From: Scatosoma sp045124465
GTDB taxonomy: Bacteria; Bacillota; Clostridia; Christensenellales; Borkfalkiaceae
Assembly: GCA_045124465.1 (NCBI GenBank)
Contig: JBGVLV010000028.1
Span: forward strand, 1 to 20,485
DNA: 20,485 nt
Direction: 5' to 3'
Position numbers and translations under genes: made by a program. Below the pieces are notes generated by a model. The model searched no databases and was not told the DNA's origin. It was given only the letters and a program-made list of their open reading frames with translations. Shown here one piece after another: positions 8,575-16,020 of this stretch. Every line of letters starts with the position of its first letter. Position 1 is the stretch's first letter.

Positions 8575-9678
8575 ATGACGAAAATCGATATTTTTTCGGG
8601 ATTTTTGGGCGCGGGAAAGACCACCCTTATCAAAAAACTCATCAAAGAGGCGTATGCGGGAGAAAAGGTCGTTCTGATCGAGAACGAATTCGGCGAGATC
8701 GGTATCGACGGCGGATTTTTGCAGGACGCGGGTATCAATATCACCGAAATGAATTCGGGCTGTATCTGTTGCTCTCTCGTCGGCGATTTCTCCAAAGCTC
8801 TGCAACAGGTCTCGGCGCAGTACGCGCCCGACCGTATCGTCATCGAACCTTCGGGGGTAGGTAAGCTCTCCGACGTCATCAAAGCGGTGGCGAACGCAAA
8901 ACTCGAAAACGCCGTCCTCAACGCCTTCTGCACGGTTGTGGACGCGTCCAAGTGCAAAATGTATATGAAAAACTTCGGCGAGTTCTTCGGCGATCAGGTC
9001 GAAAACGCAAGCTGTATCATTCTTTCGCACACGGACAAGACCTCGGAGGAAAAACTCGCGGCGGCGGTCGCGCTCCTGAAAGAAAAGAACGCGACGGCGA
9101 ATATCGTAACGGCGGTCTGGGATACCCTCGAAGGCAAGACCATTCTCGCGGCGATGGAACGCAAAGACTCCCTGCAAGCCGAACTCGACCGCTTGGCGCA
9201 AGAGGTGGAACACGAGCACGAACACCATCATCACCATCATCACGACGGCGAGGAGTGCGACGACGAGCATTGCTGTTGCCATCATCACTACCACGATCAC
9301 GACCACGACTATGACCACGGTCACGAGGATCATCATCACGACCATGGGCGCTGCGAACACGATCACGAGCACGAGCATCACCACGAACATCATCACCATC
9401 ACGCCGACGAAGTGTTCACGAGCTGGGGCAAGGAAACGACGAGAAAGTATACGAAAGAGGAACTCGTCGCCGCGCTCCGAGAGATCGGGAACGAGGAAAA
9501 GTACGGTAAGGTACTCCGTGCGAAAGGTATCGTTGCGGGCGAAGGGGTATGGCTGCACTTCGATTACGTGCCGGGCGAGCCGGACGTGCGCGAGGGCGCG
9601 GCGGGCGTAACGGGTCGGCTTTGCGTGATCGGTTGCGAACTGAACGAAGAGAATTTACAAGGATTATTTAAATTATAA
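8575..9678 (+). CDS. CobW/P47K-family GTP-binding metallochaperone with histidine-rich linker
   Basis: G3E-family GTPase of 367 residues, probably handling zinc or another transition metal. Walker A is FLGAGKTT (residues 10-17). ENEFGEIGID is switch-like. The CXCC metal motif is CICC at 63-66, and IEPSGVGK at 90-97 corresponds to Walker B. The usual NKxD guanine motif reads SHTD at 151-154, which is atypical. Residues 213-276 hold 33 histidines and five cysteines (228, 233-235, 260) between the GTPase and the CobW C-terminal domain (KVLRAKGIV to VIGCEL, about 312-355). Such loops bind metal in related chaperones. The metal identity is inference. The next GTPase gene starts 9 bases downstream, so the two are co-transcribed. 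Confidence 0.9.
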   Translation: MTKIDIFSGFLGAGKTTLIKKLIKEAYAGEKVVLIENEFGEIGIDGGFLQDAGINITEMNSGCICCSLVGDFSKALQQVSAQYAPDRIVIEPSGVGKLSDVIKAVANAKLENAVLNAFCTVVDASKCKMYMKNFGEFFGDQVENASCIILSHTDKTSEEKLAAAVALLKEKNATANIVTAVWDTLEGKTILAAMERKDSLQAELDRLAQEVEHEHEHHHHHHHDGEECDDEHCCCHHHYHDHDHDYDHGHEDHHHDHGRCEHDHEHEHHHEHHHHHADEVFTSWGKETTRKYTKEELVAALREIGNEEKYGKVLRAKGIVAGEGVWLHFDYVPGEPDVREGAAGVTGRLCVIGCELNEENLQGLFKL

Positions 9679-9687
9679 GGAACGGCT

Positions 9688-10650
9688 ATGGCACAAAAAC
9701 TTCCCAACGAAACGCCCGTCTATCTCTTTTTGGGATTTCTCGAATCGGGCAAAACGAAATTCATACAGGAAACAATGGAAGACCCGCGTTTTTCTTCGGG
9801 CGAAAAGACCCTTCTTCTCGTGACCGAGGAGGGCGAAGAGGAATACGAAACGATCAAATTCGCGAGCGCGGAAAACGTCGATCTCGTCGTGTTAGAGGAC
9901 AAAGAACAATTGACGGAGGAATATCTCGCGCAGTTGCAGACGAAATACGGTTCGGAACGCGTAGTCGTGGAATATAACGGCACGTGGATGCTCGAAGATT
10001 TCTTTAACGCTATGCCCGAGGGGTGGATGGTCAATCAGATTATGACCTTCTTCGACTCGAACACGTTCTTGAACTATAACGCGAATATGCGGCAATTCAC
10101 GTTCGATAAGATACAGAACACCCAACTCGTCGTGTTCAACCGTTTCGACGATAAAATGGATAGAATGGAGTTTCATAAGATCGTCCGCGGTATCAGCCGC
10201 CGTTGCGATATCGTCTACGAACACGCCGACGGTAAAGCGGATTTCGACGATATCGAAGACCCGTTGCCGTTCGATATCGACGCGCCCGTCATCGAGATAG
10301 AGGATAAGGACTACGCGTTCTTCTACCGCGATCTGACCGAAAATCTCGAATCGTATATCGGTAAAACGGTAAAATTCAAAGGACTGGTCGCGACGGACAA
10401 ACGGCTGTCTCCGCAGGATATCGTCGTCGGACGGCACGTGATGACCTGTTGCGAGGCGGATATCCAGTATTGCGGTCTTGCCTGCGTTCTGCCCGAACCG
10501 ATGGGACTGCAAACGCGGGACTGGATAAGCGTAACGGCGAAAGTGCAATTCCAAAAACACCGTATCTACAAAGGAAAAGGACCCGTCTTGGTCGCCGAAC
10601 GCGTCATCGTCGGCGAACCGCCCGAACAACAACTCGCGACGTTTTATTAA
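9688..10650 (+). CDS. CobW-like GTPase fused to a YcgQ/TIGR03943 (DUF1980)-like C-terminal domain
   Basis: 320 residues. The N-terminal part resembles CobW GTPases: Walker A GFLESGKT at 16-23, VVVEYNGTW where others have IEPSG, FFDSNTF, and a guanine-binding-like NRFD at 151-154. It lacks the CXCC metal motif of its upstream partner. The C-terminal about 100 residues contain SYIGKTVKFKG and VGRHVMTCCEAD (247-258). The latter resembles the conserved GR-x(3)-TCC-x-AD block of YcgQ (TIGR03943/DUF1980), the partner of the YcgR permease. YcgQ/YcgR genes often accompany CobW genes, so a fusion makes functional sense in metal handling. The membrane half is not present here. The ribosome site AAGGA precedes ATG 9688. 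A strong hairpin closes the operon. Confidence 0.75.
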   Translation: MAQKLPNETPVYLFLGFLESGKTKFIQETMEDPRFSSGEKTLLLVTEEGEEEYETIKFASAENVDLVVLEDKEQLTEEYLAQLQTKYGSERVVVEYNGTWMLEDFFNAMPEGWMVNQIMTFFDSNTFLNYNANMRQFTFDKIQNTQLVVFNRFDDKMDRMEFHKIVRGISRRCDIVYEHADGKADFDDIEDPLPFDIDAPVIEIEDKDYAFFYRDLTENLESYIGKTVKFKGLVATDKRLSPQDIVVGRHVMTCCEADIQYCGLACVLPEPMGLQTRDWISVTAKVQFQKHRIYKGKGPVLVAERVIVGEPPEQQLATFY

Positions 10651-10671
10651 GATATAACGTTTATAAAAGGA

Positions 10672-10728
10672 TAGGGGCAGGTATGCGTTGAAACGTATGC
10701 CTGCCCCTAAATTATATTTTATGTTTTT
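10672..10728 (+). terminator. Strong intrinsic terminator between convergent operons
   Basis: T10672-T10688 pairs with A10693-A10709 to form a 17-bp stem with a TGAA loop. Two T-G/G-T wobbles are intact on the + strand. An AT-rich tract with TTTTTTT follows. Read on the minus strand the two wobbles become A-C mismatches, so the hairpin should work best for the rightward CobW operon while still serving gdhA weakly. Confidence 0.85.
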
Positions 10729-10731
10729 TTA

Positions 10732-12069
10732 TCAGACGATACCGTGTGCCATCATCGCGTCGGCTACTTTTTCAAAGCCCGCAATGTTCGCGCCCATTAC
10801 GTAATTGCCCGCGAATCCGTACTTCTTCGCCGCGTTGTCGATGTTGTGATAGATGTTGACCATAATGTTTTTAAGTTTTGCGTCAACTTCTTCGCGCGAC
10901 CAGTACAGTCTGCCGGAGGATTGCGCCATTTCCAAAGCGGAGGTAGCAACGCCGCCCGCATTCGCCGCTTTCGCGGGAAGGAATACGACGCCGTCCGCTT
11001 TCTGGAAGGTTTCGATCGCTTCGAGGTTGGAGGGCATATTCGCGCCTTCCGCAACGTATTTCACGCCGTTCTTGACGAGGATCGCCGCGCTCTCGCCGTC
11101 GATCTCGTTCTGCGTAGCGCAGGGCAGAGCAACGTCGCAGGGAATGGTCCAAATGCCTTTGCAGCCTTCCACGTACTTCGAACCGGGTACTCTCGCCGCA
11201 TATTCTTTAATACGCGCGCGTTCGACTTCCTTGATCTGTTTCACGACGTCGAGATGAATACCGTTCGGATCGTAAATATAACCGTTGGAGTCGTACATAG
11301 CTACGACCTTCGCGCCGAGCTGTTGCGCTTTCTGGCAAGCGTAGATGGCTACGTTACCGCTGCCGGAAACGATCGTTACTTTGTCCTTGAAGGAATCTCC
11401 GCGTTCTTTCATCGCCTCTTCGGTCATATAGATAAGACCGTAACCCGTAGCCTCGGTACGGATAAGCGAACCGCCGTAGGAAAGACCGCGACCGGTCAGA
11501 ACGCCGACGTGTTCGTCGCGGATACGCTTGTACTGACCGAACAGGAAACCGATCTCGCGACCGCCGACGCCGATATCGCCTGCGGGAACGTCGGTGTCCG
11601 CGCCGATATGGCGGAACAATTCGGTCATAAAGCTTTGGCAGAACGCCATGATTTCACGGTCGGACTTGCCCTTCGGGTCGAAGTCGGAACCGCCCTTGCC
11701 GCCGCCGATAGGCAGACCGGTCAAGCTGTTTTTGAGGATCTGTTCAAGACCGAGGAATTTGATAACGGAAAGGTTGACGGAGGGGTGGAAACGAAGACCT
11801 CCCTTGTAAGGACCGATCGCGCTGTTGAACTGTACGCGGTAGCCTTTGTTTACGTGAACGTTGCCGTTGTCGTCGACCCAAGGCACGCGGAACATAATAA
11901 CGCGTTCGGGTTCGGTAAAGCGTTCCAAAAGGGCGGCTTTTTCATACTCGGGGTGCGCGTTGATAACGGGTTCCAAAGTCAACAGGATTTCCGTTGCGGC
12001 TTGGTGGAATTCCTTCTCACCGGGGTTGCGCGTTTTGAGGTCGTCTAACACTCTTTCTACATAAGTCAT
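10732..12069 (-). CDS. gdhA: NADP-type glutamate dehydrogenase
   Basis: Interconverts 2-oxoglutarate plus ammonia with glutamate. The 445-residue length is that of class I hexameric bacterial enzymes. The substrate-binding region has YKGGLRFHPSVN and LPIGGGKGGSDFDPKG (catalytic-region lysines), followed by VPAGDIGVGGREIG. The Rossmann dinucleotide motif SGSGNVAIYA is in the second half, and AEGANMPSN lies near the C-terminus. The ATG is preceded by GAGGAG (plus-strand CTCCTC at 12079-12084) with a 9-base spacer. It is monocistronic: the tRNA upstream reads the other way and the CobW operon ends head-on. Regulation may involve a palindrome at the predicted transcription start. Confidence 0.96.
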   Translation of the reverse strand: MTYVERVLDDLKTRNPGEKEFHQAATEILLTLEPVINAHPEYEKAALLERFTEPERVIMFRVPWVDDNGNVHVNKGYRVQFNSAIGPYKGGLRFHPSVNLSVIKFLGLEQILKNSLTGLPIGGGKGGSDFDPKGKSDREIMAFCQSFMTELFRHIGADTDVPAGDIGVGGREIGFLFGQYKRIRDEHVGVLTGRGLSYGGSLIRTEATGYGLIYMTEEAMKERGDSFKDKVTIVSGSGNVAIYACQKAQQLGAKVVAMYDSNGYIYDPNGIHLDVVKQIKEVERARIKEYAARVPGSKYVEGCKGIWTIPCDVALPCATQNEIDGESAAILVKNGVKYVAEGANMPSNLEAIETFQKADGVVFLPAKAANAGGVATSALEMAQSSGRLYWSREEVDAKLKNIMVNIYHNIDNAAKKYGFAGNYVMGANIAGFEKVADAMMAHGIV

Positions 12070-12105
12070 AAAATTTTTCTCCTCGAAAAAATAGATTTTA
12101 AATCG

Positions 12106-12130
12106 TATATCAATCGAAAAACTTGATATA
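12106..12130 (-). promoter_or_regulatory. Perfect 8-bp inverted repeat, candidate gdhA operator
   Basis: TATATCAA (12106-12113) and TTGATATA (12123-12130) are exact inverted repeats separated by 9 bases. They sit between the gdhA start codon and the candidate -10, overlapping the predicted transcription start (about 12129). Either an operator or a weak leader stem is possible. No regulator can be named. Confidence 0.4.
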
Positions 12131-12135
12131 ACAAC

Positions 12136-12164
12136 ATCTTATCATCTTTTTAACGAATTTGCAA
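12136..12164 (-). promoter_or_regulatory. Candidate SigA promoter of gdhA
   Basis: On the minus strand TTGCAA (plus 12159-12164) and TAAGAT (plus 12136-12141) are separated by 17 bases. Each hexamer matches consensus at four of six positions. The distance to the start codon is 66 bases. Confidence 0.45.
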
Positions 12165-12327
12165 GGATTTCGCATACGAAAAATAAGAAAAAGTTAAAGA
12201 AATCAGAGATTTTTTACGGTAAAATAAGCGAAGATTATAGCGTATATAACAAATATTTATAGTTTAACGAAAATGGAGGCATTTGAGCGGGTAAGAAAAG
12301 AAAATAGGACAAGCGCGCGAAAAACAA

Positions 12328-12356
12328 TTGCAATTTCACAAAAAAAGGAGTATAAT
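12328..12356 (+). promoter_or_regulatory. SigA promoter of the tRNA-Arg gene
   Basis: TTGCAA at 12328-12333 and a perfect TATAAT at 12351-12356 are separated by exactly 17 bases. The mature tRNA begins 22 bases after the -10, leaving a short 5' leader for RNase P. Confidence 0.75.
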
Positions 12357-12377
12357 AAAAACGTTAAAGTCAAATAA

Positions 12378-12452
12378 GCTTCCGTAGTTAAATGGATATA
12401 ACAGTCCCCTCCTAAGGGACAATTATGAGTTCGATTCTCGTCGGGAGTACCA
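12378..12452 (+). tRNA. tRNA-Arg, anticodon CCU
   Basis: Full cloverleaf. The acceptor GCTTCCG pairs with CGGGAGT (two G-T pairs). The D-loop region contains TTAAATGGATATAA. The anticodon stem GTCCC/GGGAC encloses loop CTCCTAA, giving anticodon CCT (reads AGG). The T arm ATGAG-TTCGATT-CTCGT is followed by discriminator A and an encoded CCA (12450-12452). Length is 75 bases including CCA. It has its own promoter upstream and its own terminator immediately downstream, so it is a single-gene unit. Confidence 0.95.
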
Positions 12453-12480
12453 AAGGCGGTGATAAATCGCCTTTTTTTTT
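12453..12480 (+). terminator. Intrinsic terminator of the tRNA-Arg gene
   Basis: AAGGCGGT (12453-12460) pairs with ATCGCCTT (12466-12473, one G-T pair) around a GATAA loop. The run of T continues to 12480. It begins at the base after the CCA end. Confidence 0.9.
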
Positions 12481-12584
12481 ATTATTAAAATAAGGAAGAA
12501 GTAGGCAAGAAAAAACGCATTTGGAACGCGATAGGTAAAAATTACGTATATGTCAAGCGTTTATGCGAAAAAACTAAAAAAATT

Positions 12585-13337
12585 TTAAATTGAAGATAAA
12601 CAAGCGTTAAAAAGTTCGTTTGGGGTGGCAAAATCTAAAATTTGACGAGGATAATCGTTCAACCAATTCTCAACGTCTTGAATATCCTGTGCGCTGTATT
12701 TTGTCAAATCAGAGCCTTTCGGGATCTTACGCCGAATTTCTCTATTCAATCGCTCATTTGTGCCGCGCTCATAACTACTGTACGGATGACAATAGTAAAT
12801 CTCCGTACGCTGACCGTTATATATGGATTTTTCCATTCCTTTACGATCGGAAAATTCCGTCCCGTTATCAACCGTTATACTCTTGAAAATTTTACGAAAG
12901 TGTTTTCCGTACCGCCGTTCAAGTGAATTTAAAGCTTTTACAACGCTCGTTGTGGTTTTATCGGGAATCTTAATCACGATTTCCCGTCTTGTCAAGCGTT
13001 CCGATAAAGCCAAAATCGTTTCCTTTTTCTTCTTTTTACCCTCAACACAGTCCATTTCCCAATGCCCGAACTCCGTCCTGTCGTTAATAACGGCAGGGCG
13101 TTTTTCTATGCTTGTACCTCTGGACGGTTTAGCCGCAATTTTTACTTTTCGGTTATGTTTTTTCCGCTTACCTTTTAGAGGTAAATGTTTTAAATCCAGA
13201 CGGAGGAATACGCCTTTCTCGATATAATTATACAAAGTACGTATACAAATACTTGTGCGAAAGGGTATAACGTTACGTTTGATTTCACCGAGTACGGCAA
13301 GCGGAGTCAAACCACCGTCCACGATTCTATTTTCAAT
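12585..13337 (-). pseudogene. IS30-family transposase, N-terminally truncated
   Basis: About 245 residues are recognisable, against roughly 320-350 for complete IS30 transposases. The DDE catalytic core is present: Asp in HWEMDCVEG, Asp in ITVDNGTEFSD, and Glu in the typical SSYERGTNERLNREIRR block. The region preceding VDGGLTPLAVLGEIKR and TLYNYIEKGVF, including the N-terminal DNA-binding helix-turn-helix, is missing. Reading upstream, IENRI still fits the family, but a stop codon and aldolase coding sequence replace the rest at about 13338-13346. The GTG at 13322 is only a nominal start. With one end and the helix-turn-helix lost, the element is probably immobile unless helped in trans. Confidence 0.88.
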
Positions 13338-13977
13338 ACTCGACTATGAGCACGGCGGGTTCGATTACGCGGATATGTCGCGAATGATCATGACGGCGCG
13401 GCTGTGCGGACTGGAAGTGATCGTACGACTTCCGAATAACGGAAGAAAGGATATCGTGAAACTGATGGATATGGGGGCGGACGGCTTGTTGCTCCCGATG
13501 ACGAACACGGCGGAGGATATCCGACAGGTGGTGAGATACGCGAAATACCAACCGATCGGCGAACGCGGAATATCGACGATGCGGGCGCATACGTTCTACG
13601 CTCCGCCCTCGATCCTCGAATATATGCCGCAGGCGAACGCGAGGACGAAGGTATTTGCGCAAGCGGAAACGGCGGCGGGAGTAGAGAATATCGAGGAGAT
13701 ATTGCAGGTTAAAGGCGTAGACGGCGTATTGATCGGACCGAACGACTTGTCTGCGGACTGCGGCTGTCTTGGGAACGACGAGGCGAGCGCGGTTTTGTCG
13801 GCGATAGAAAGGGTCGGCTCGGCGGCGAAAAAACAGGGAAAGCTTTCGGGGATCATCACGGGCAATAAGAATTATATAGCCAAAGCGAAGGCTTGCGGAC
13901 TGGAAATGTTTTGTAAGGGCAGCGAGCTGAACGCCATCGCGGAGTATTGCAAAAAGGTGGCGAAAGAGTTTCAATAA
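13255..13977 (+). pseudogene. HpcH/HpaI-family aldolase with its N-terminus replaced by antisense IS30 sequence
   Basis: Residues from about ILDYEHGGFDYA (codon 28 of the open frame) to the C-terminus match the 2-oxo acid aldolase family (HpaI, YfaU type). Catalytic features remain: the EHG histidine, VIVRLP arginine, QAETAAGVEN glutamate and IGPNDLSAD aspartate. The family normally has some 40-47 residues before the EHG block, forming the first barrel strand, and these are gone. The open frame runs 23 or more codons leftward into the opposite strand of the IS30 remnant, giving a chimeric N-terminus from GTG 13255 that has no family match. It is probably a non-functional remnant, though a truncated product could be made. 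No clear terminator follows. Confidence 0.8.
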
Positions 13978-14057
13978 ACGCGAATATATAAAAAACGCAT
14001 CAAAGATTGCTATACGCAACTGACGGACGTACAACTTATTATAGTTTTGTAAACGGG

Positions 14058-14088
14058 TTGGTATTAAAACGTTTCTTTTGGGTATACT
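14058..14088 (+). promoter_or_regulatory. Possible promoter of the ferritin-like gene
   Basis: TTGGTA at 14058-14063 and TATACT at 14083-14088 lie 19 bases apart, which is longer than ideal. They are 34 bases before the ATG. The gap 13978-14122 holds no other gene. The assignment is weak because of the spacing. Confidence 0.3.
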
Positions 14089-14122
14089 TTGTTTATCCGA
14101 ATAAAACCAAAGGAGATATCAG

Positions 14123-15403
14123 ATGAATCCGTTTAAAGAAAAACCGACGACCGTTGAAAAATGCTTGCAGAACTGGCAACAAATGTACCCCAAGCCTTAC
14201 GACAAACGCGAGGTCGATCCCTACACCAAGACTCGTATCATTTTGATGAACGGTACGGAATTCGAGGCGAACTGGTTCTTGCACCAGTTTTCCCGTCACG
14301 TTCAAGACAACGATCTGCGCCGCGATCTGGCGCTTGCCCGCGAGATAGAAAAACAGCAACAGCTGAAAATTTCCCTTTTGAAACCCGAGGACGAAACGTT
14401 GCTCGAACACACCATCGGCTACGAACAACTCGCCGTCGATCTCACCGCGGAACTTGCCAAGCGCGAACCCGATTGCAACGTAAAGACCGCGCTCGACTTC
14501 GCGCTCCTCGAAGACTTCGACCATTTATACCGTTACGCCAATCGGCTCGAAACGGAACAGGGCGTGCATGCGGAAACGCTCGTGGGTCGGTATACCGAGG
14601 TCATGCCCGGCAGACCTACCATCGCGCACCATCGCTACCCGATGGACGACGTGAAACGTTCGATCAACGCCAAGAAAGCGGACTTGCAGACGGTTCTGAA
14701 TACGATGATCATCACCGCCGCCGAACAACAGACGATGAATTATTATATGAACGTAACGACGTTCGCGGCCACGGAGCCGACGCGGAAACTGTATCAGGAG
14801 ATCGCGCTCGTCGAAGAGGATCACGTTACGCAATACGGTTCTCTTATGGATCCGAACGGTACGTGGCTGGAAATGTTGCTTTGGCACGAGTACTGCGAAT
14901 GTTATTTGTACTGGTCCTGTTATAAGACGGAAACGGACGCCCGTATCAAAAAGCTTTGGAACGAGAACCTCGAATTCGAGATCGCGCACCTGCACAAAGC
15001 CGCGGAACTTCTCAAAAAGTACGAAAAGAAGGACTGGCAGGAAGTCATCAAAGACGGCGAATTTCCTCAACCCGTTTCTCTGCACGAAAATATCGACTAC
15101 GTGCGGAAGATCCTCGGCGAAACCGTTCAGTTCACCTCGGATAAAGAGGACTACAAAAACGTCAACGAACTGCCCGAAAACGCCGACTTCTTCCGCTATC
15201 AGGCGATCGTCAACCCGTCCCCGCGCAGCGTGCCTTCCCATTGCGTGATCGATTCCTTTATAAAACAAAACGGCACGGACTACCGCTACGAGGTCGCGCC
15301 CGATCCCGTCGCAGAACTTCGAGACCGTAAAAAGGACAACACCTGCGTCGGCAGAAAACCCAACGCCGCCGACTCCAAAGGTTTTTTCTGTAATAAAGCG
15401 TAA
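14123..15403 (+). CDS. Large ferritin-like (diiron carboxylate-type) protein of unknown role
   Basis: 426 residues, soluble and mostly helical, with no signal peptide. Helices carry the Glu / ExxH pattern of ferritin-like folds: Glu101 (GYEQLAVD), LLEDFDH (Glu130/Asp131-His134), Glu201 (TAAEQQTMNYY), EEDH (Glu231-His234), Glu256 (LWHEYCE) and EFEIAH (Glu286-His289). That is three Glu-plus-ExxH half-sites, whereas a four-helix ferritin-like unit needs two. The C-terminal about 130 residues are a separate region with cysteines at 374, 408 and 423. A strong ribosome site (AAAGGAG) precedes ATG 14123. A bidirectional terminator follows. Oxidase, iron storage or oxygen/peroxide protection are all possible. 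I cannot assign a substrate, and the fold call rests on motif spacing alone. Confidence 0.6.
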   Translation: MNPFKEKPTTVEKCLQNWQQMYPKPYDKREVDPYTKTRIILMNGTEFEANWFLHQFSRHVQDNDLRRDLALAREIEKQQQLKISLLKPEDETLLEHTIGYEQLAVDLTAELAKREPDCNVKTALDFALLEDFDHLYRYANRLETEQGVHAETLVGRYTEVMPGRPTIAHHRYPMDDVKRSINAKKADLQTVLNTMIITAAEQQTMNYYMNVTTFAATEPTRKLYQEIALVEEDHVTQYGSLMDPNGTWLEMLLWHEYCECYLYWSCYKTETDARIKKLWNENLEFEIAHLHKAAELLKKYEKKDWQEVIKDGEFPQPVSLHENIDYVRKILGETVQFTSDKEDYKNVNELPENADFFRYQAIVNPSPRSVPSHCVIDSFIKQNGTDYRYEVAPDPVAELRDRKKDNTCVGRKPNAADSKGFFCNKA

Positions 15404-15409
15404 AAAAAG

Positions 15410-15440
15410 AACTGCTCCCTTTTAATAGGGGGCAGTTTTT
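15410..15440. terminator. Bidirectional intrinsic terminator
   Basis: AACTGCTCCCT (15410-15420) pairs with AGGGGGCAGTT (15427-15437) around TTTAAT, with one T-G pair. T-runs flank both sides (TTT after it on +, and CTTTTTTT on the minus strand). It serves the ferritin-like gene and the convergent PH-domain gene. Confidence 0.85.
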
Positions 15441-15451
15441 ATCCGCTGTCT

Positions 15452-15946
15452 TTATTTTTTCTTTTTTCTGTCGTTCGGCACTTCGGTGAGCGTGAACGAA
15501 TAGTCGATGTTCGGGTTTATTTCGAGCATTTTCCGCACGAGTTTTTCGTTCCATTCGGGATCGACGGAAAGGGTCATATACTGTTCCCCGAAAGATACCG
15601 TCAGTTTTTTCAGATCGGTGTCGTATACGATGGAAGTGACGTCTTTCACGGCGAACTTGCTCTTGACGAACCCGTATTGCGTGGTCAGATGTTTTTCGTC
15701 TAAGACGTATTGCGATTTTGCGAGGATCGAGGCTACGAGTACGATACAGAACACGCAAACGGCGATGAGGAAAGGATATTTGAGCACGTCGTTGAACCCG
15801 TGTATCCCGAACTCGACGATCCGCCACACGGACAGACCGATACCCACGCCGCAAAGCGCGAAGACCGCTACGCACAGCCAAAGTACGGTATTTGAAAATC
15901 TGATCTTGAAACAGGTCGTTTCCTGAGAATGTTTCTGCGCTTTCAT
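15452..15946 (-). CDS. Small membrane protein with two TM helices and a bacterial PH-like domain
   Basis: 164 residues from the ATG at 15946. Two hydrophobic helices (around VLWLCVAVFALCGVGIGL and FLIAVCVFCIVLVASIL) precede a C-terminal beta-rich domain beginning YVLDEKHL. It includes TSIVYDTDLKKL and ends in an EINPNIDY segment, as in bPH_4 (DUF1200) proteins, whose role is unknown. The start is chosen because a near-perfect promoter lies just upstream, with its predicted start point on the ATG itself. A frame extension to 16042 would lie upstream of that promoter and is not expected to be translated. No good ribosome site is present, suggesting a leaderless message. The gene is monocistronic and ends at a bidirectional terminator. 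Confidence 0.7.
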   Translation of the reverse strand: MKAQKHSQETTCFKIRFSNTVLWLCVAVFALCGVGIGLSVWRIVEFGIHGFNDVLKYPFLIAVCVFCIVLVASILAKSQYVLDEKHLTTQYGFVKSKFAVKDVTSIVYDTDLKKLTVSFGEQYMTLSVDPEWNEKLVRKMLEINPNIDYSFTLTEVPNDRKKKK

Positions 15947-15952
15947 AATCTC

Positions 15953-15981
15953 ATTATAACACGCGCCGAAGAAAAAAGCAA
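15953..15981 (-). promoter_or_regulatory. SigA promoter of the PH-domain gene (apparently leaderless)
   Basis: On the minus strand TTGCTT (plus 15976-15981) and TATAAT (plus 15953-15958) have a 17-base spacer. A start 7 bases after the -10 falls at 15946, the A of the start codon. Confidence 0.75.
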
Positions 15982-16020
15982 GCGGGTAATGCGTGAAATT
16001 TCCGCGAAAATTATTTCGCC

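Larger units (their letters stand above)
12070..12584. other. AT-rich intergenic region holding the gdhA control region and a tRNA unit
   Basis: No protein gene was found in these 515 bases. The left part holds the gdhA promoter and palindrome, the middle holds the tRNA promoter, gene and terminator, and the last 100 bases lead into the IS30 remnant. The segment 12165-12320 shows no structure I can name. The left end of the IS30 element probably lies around 12540-12585 but could not be fixed because its partner end is lost. Confidence 0.6.

Noticed and set aside
9211..9402. Repetitive CAC/CAT/GAC/GAG tract that looks like a tandem repeat
   Set aside because: It is explained by the histidine-rich loop of the CobW protein. 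There are no fixed repeat units or spacers, so it is not a CRISPR or satellite repeat.
10744..12048. 434-codon open frame antisense to gdhA
   Set aside because: It is the complement of a clearly functional gdhA with conserved motifs. No promoter or ribosome site supports it.
12378..12600. tRNA gene as integration site for a genomic island
   Set aside because: No integrase gene and no repeat of the tRNA 3' end were found downstream. The adjacent element is an IS30 remnant, which does not target tRNA ends.
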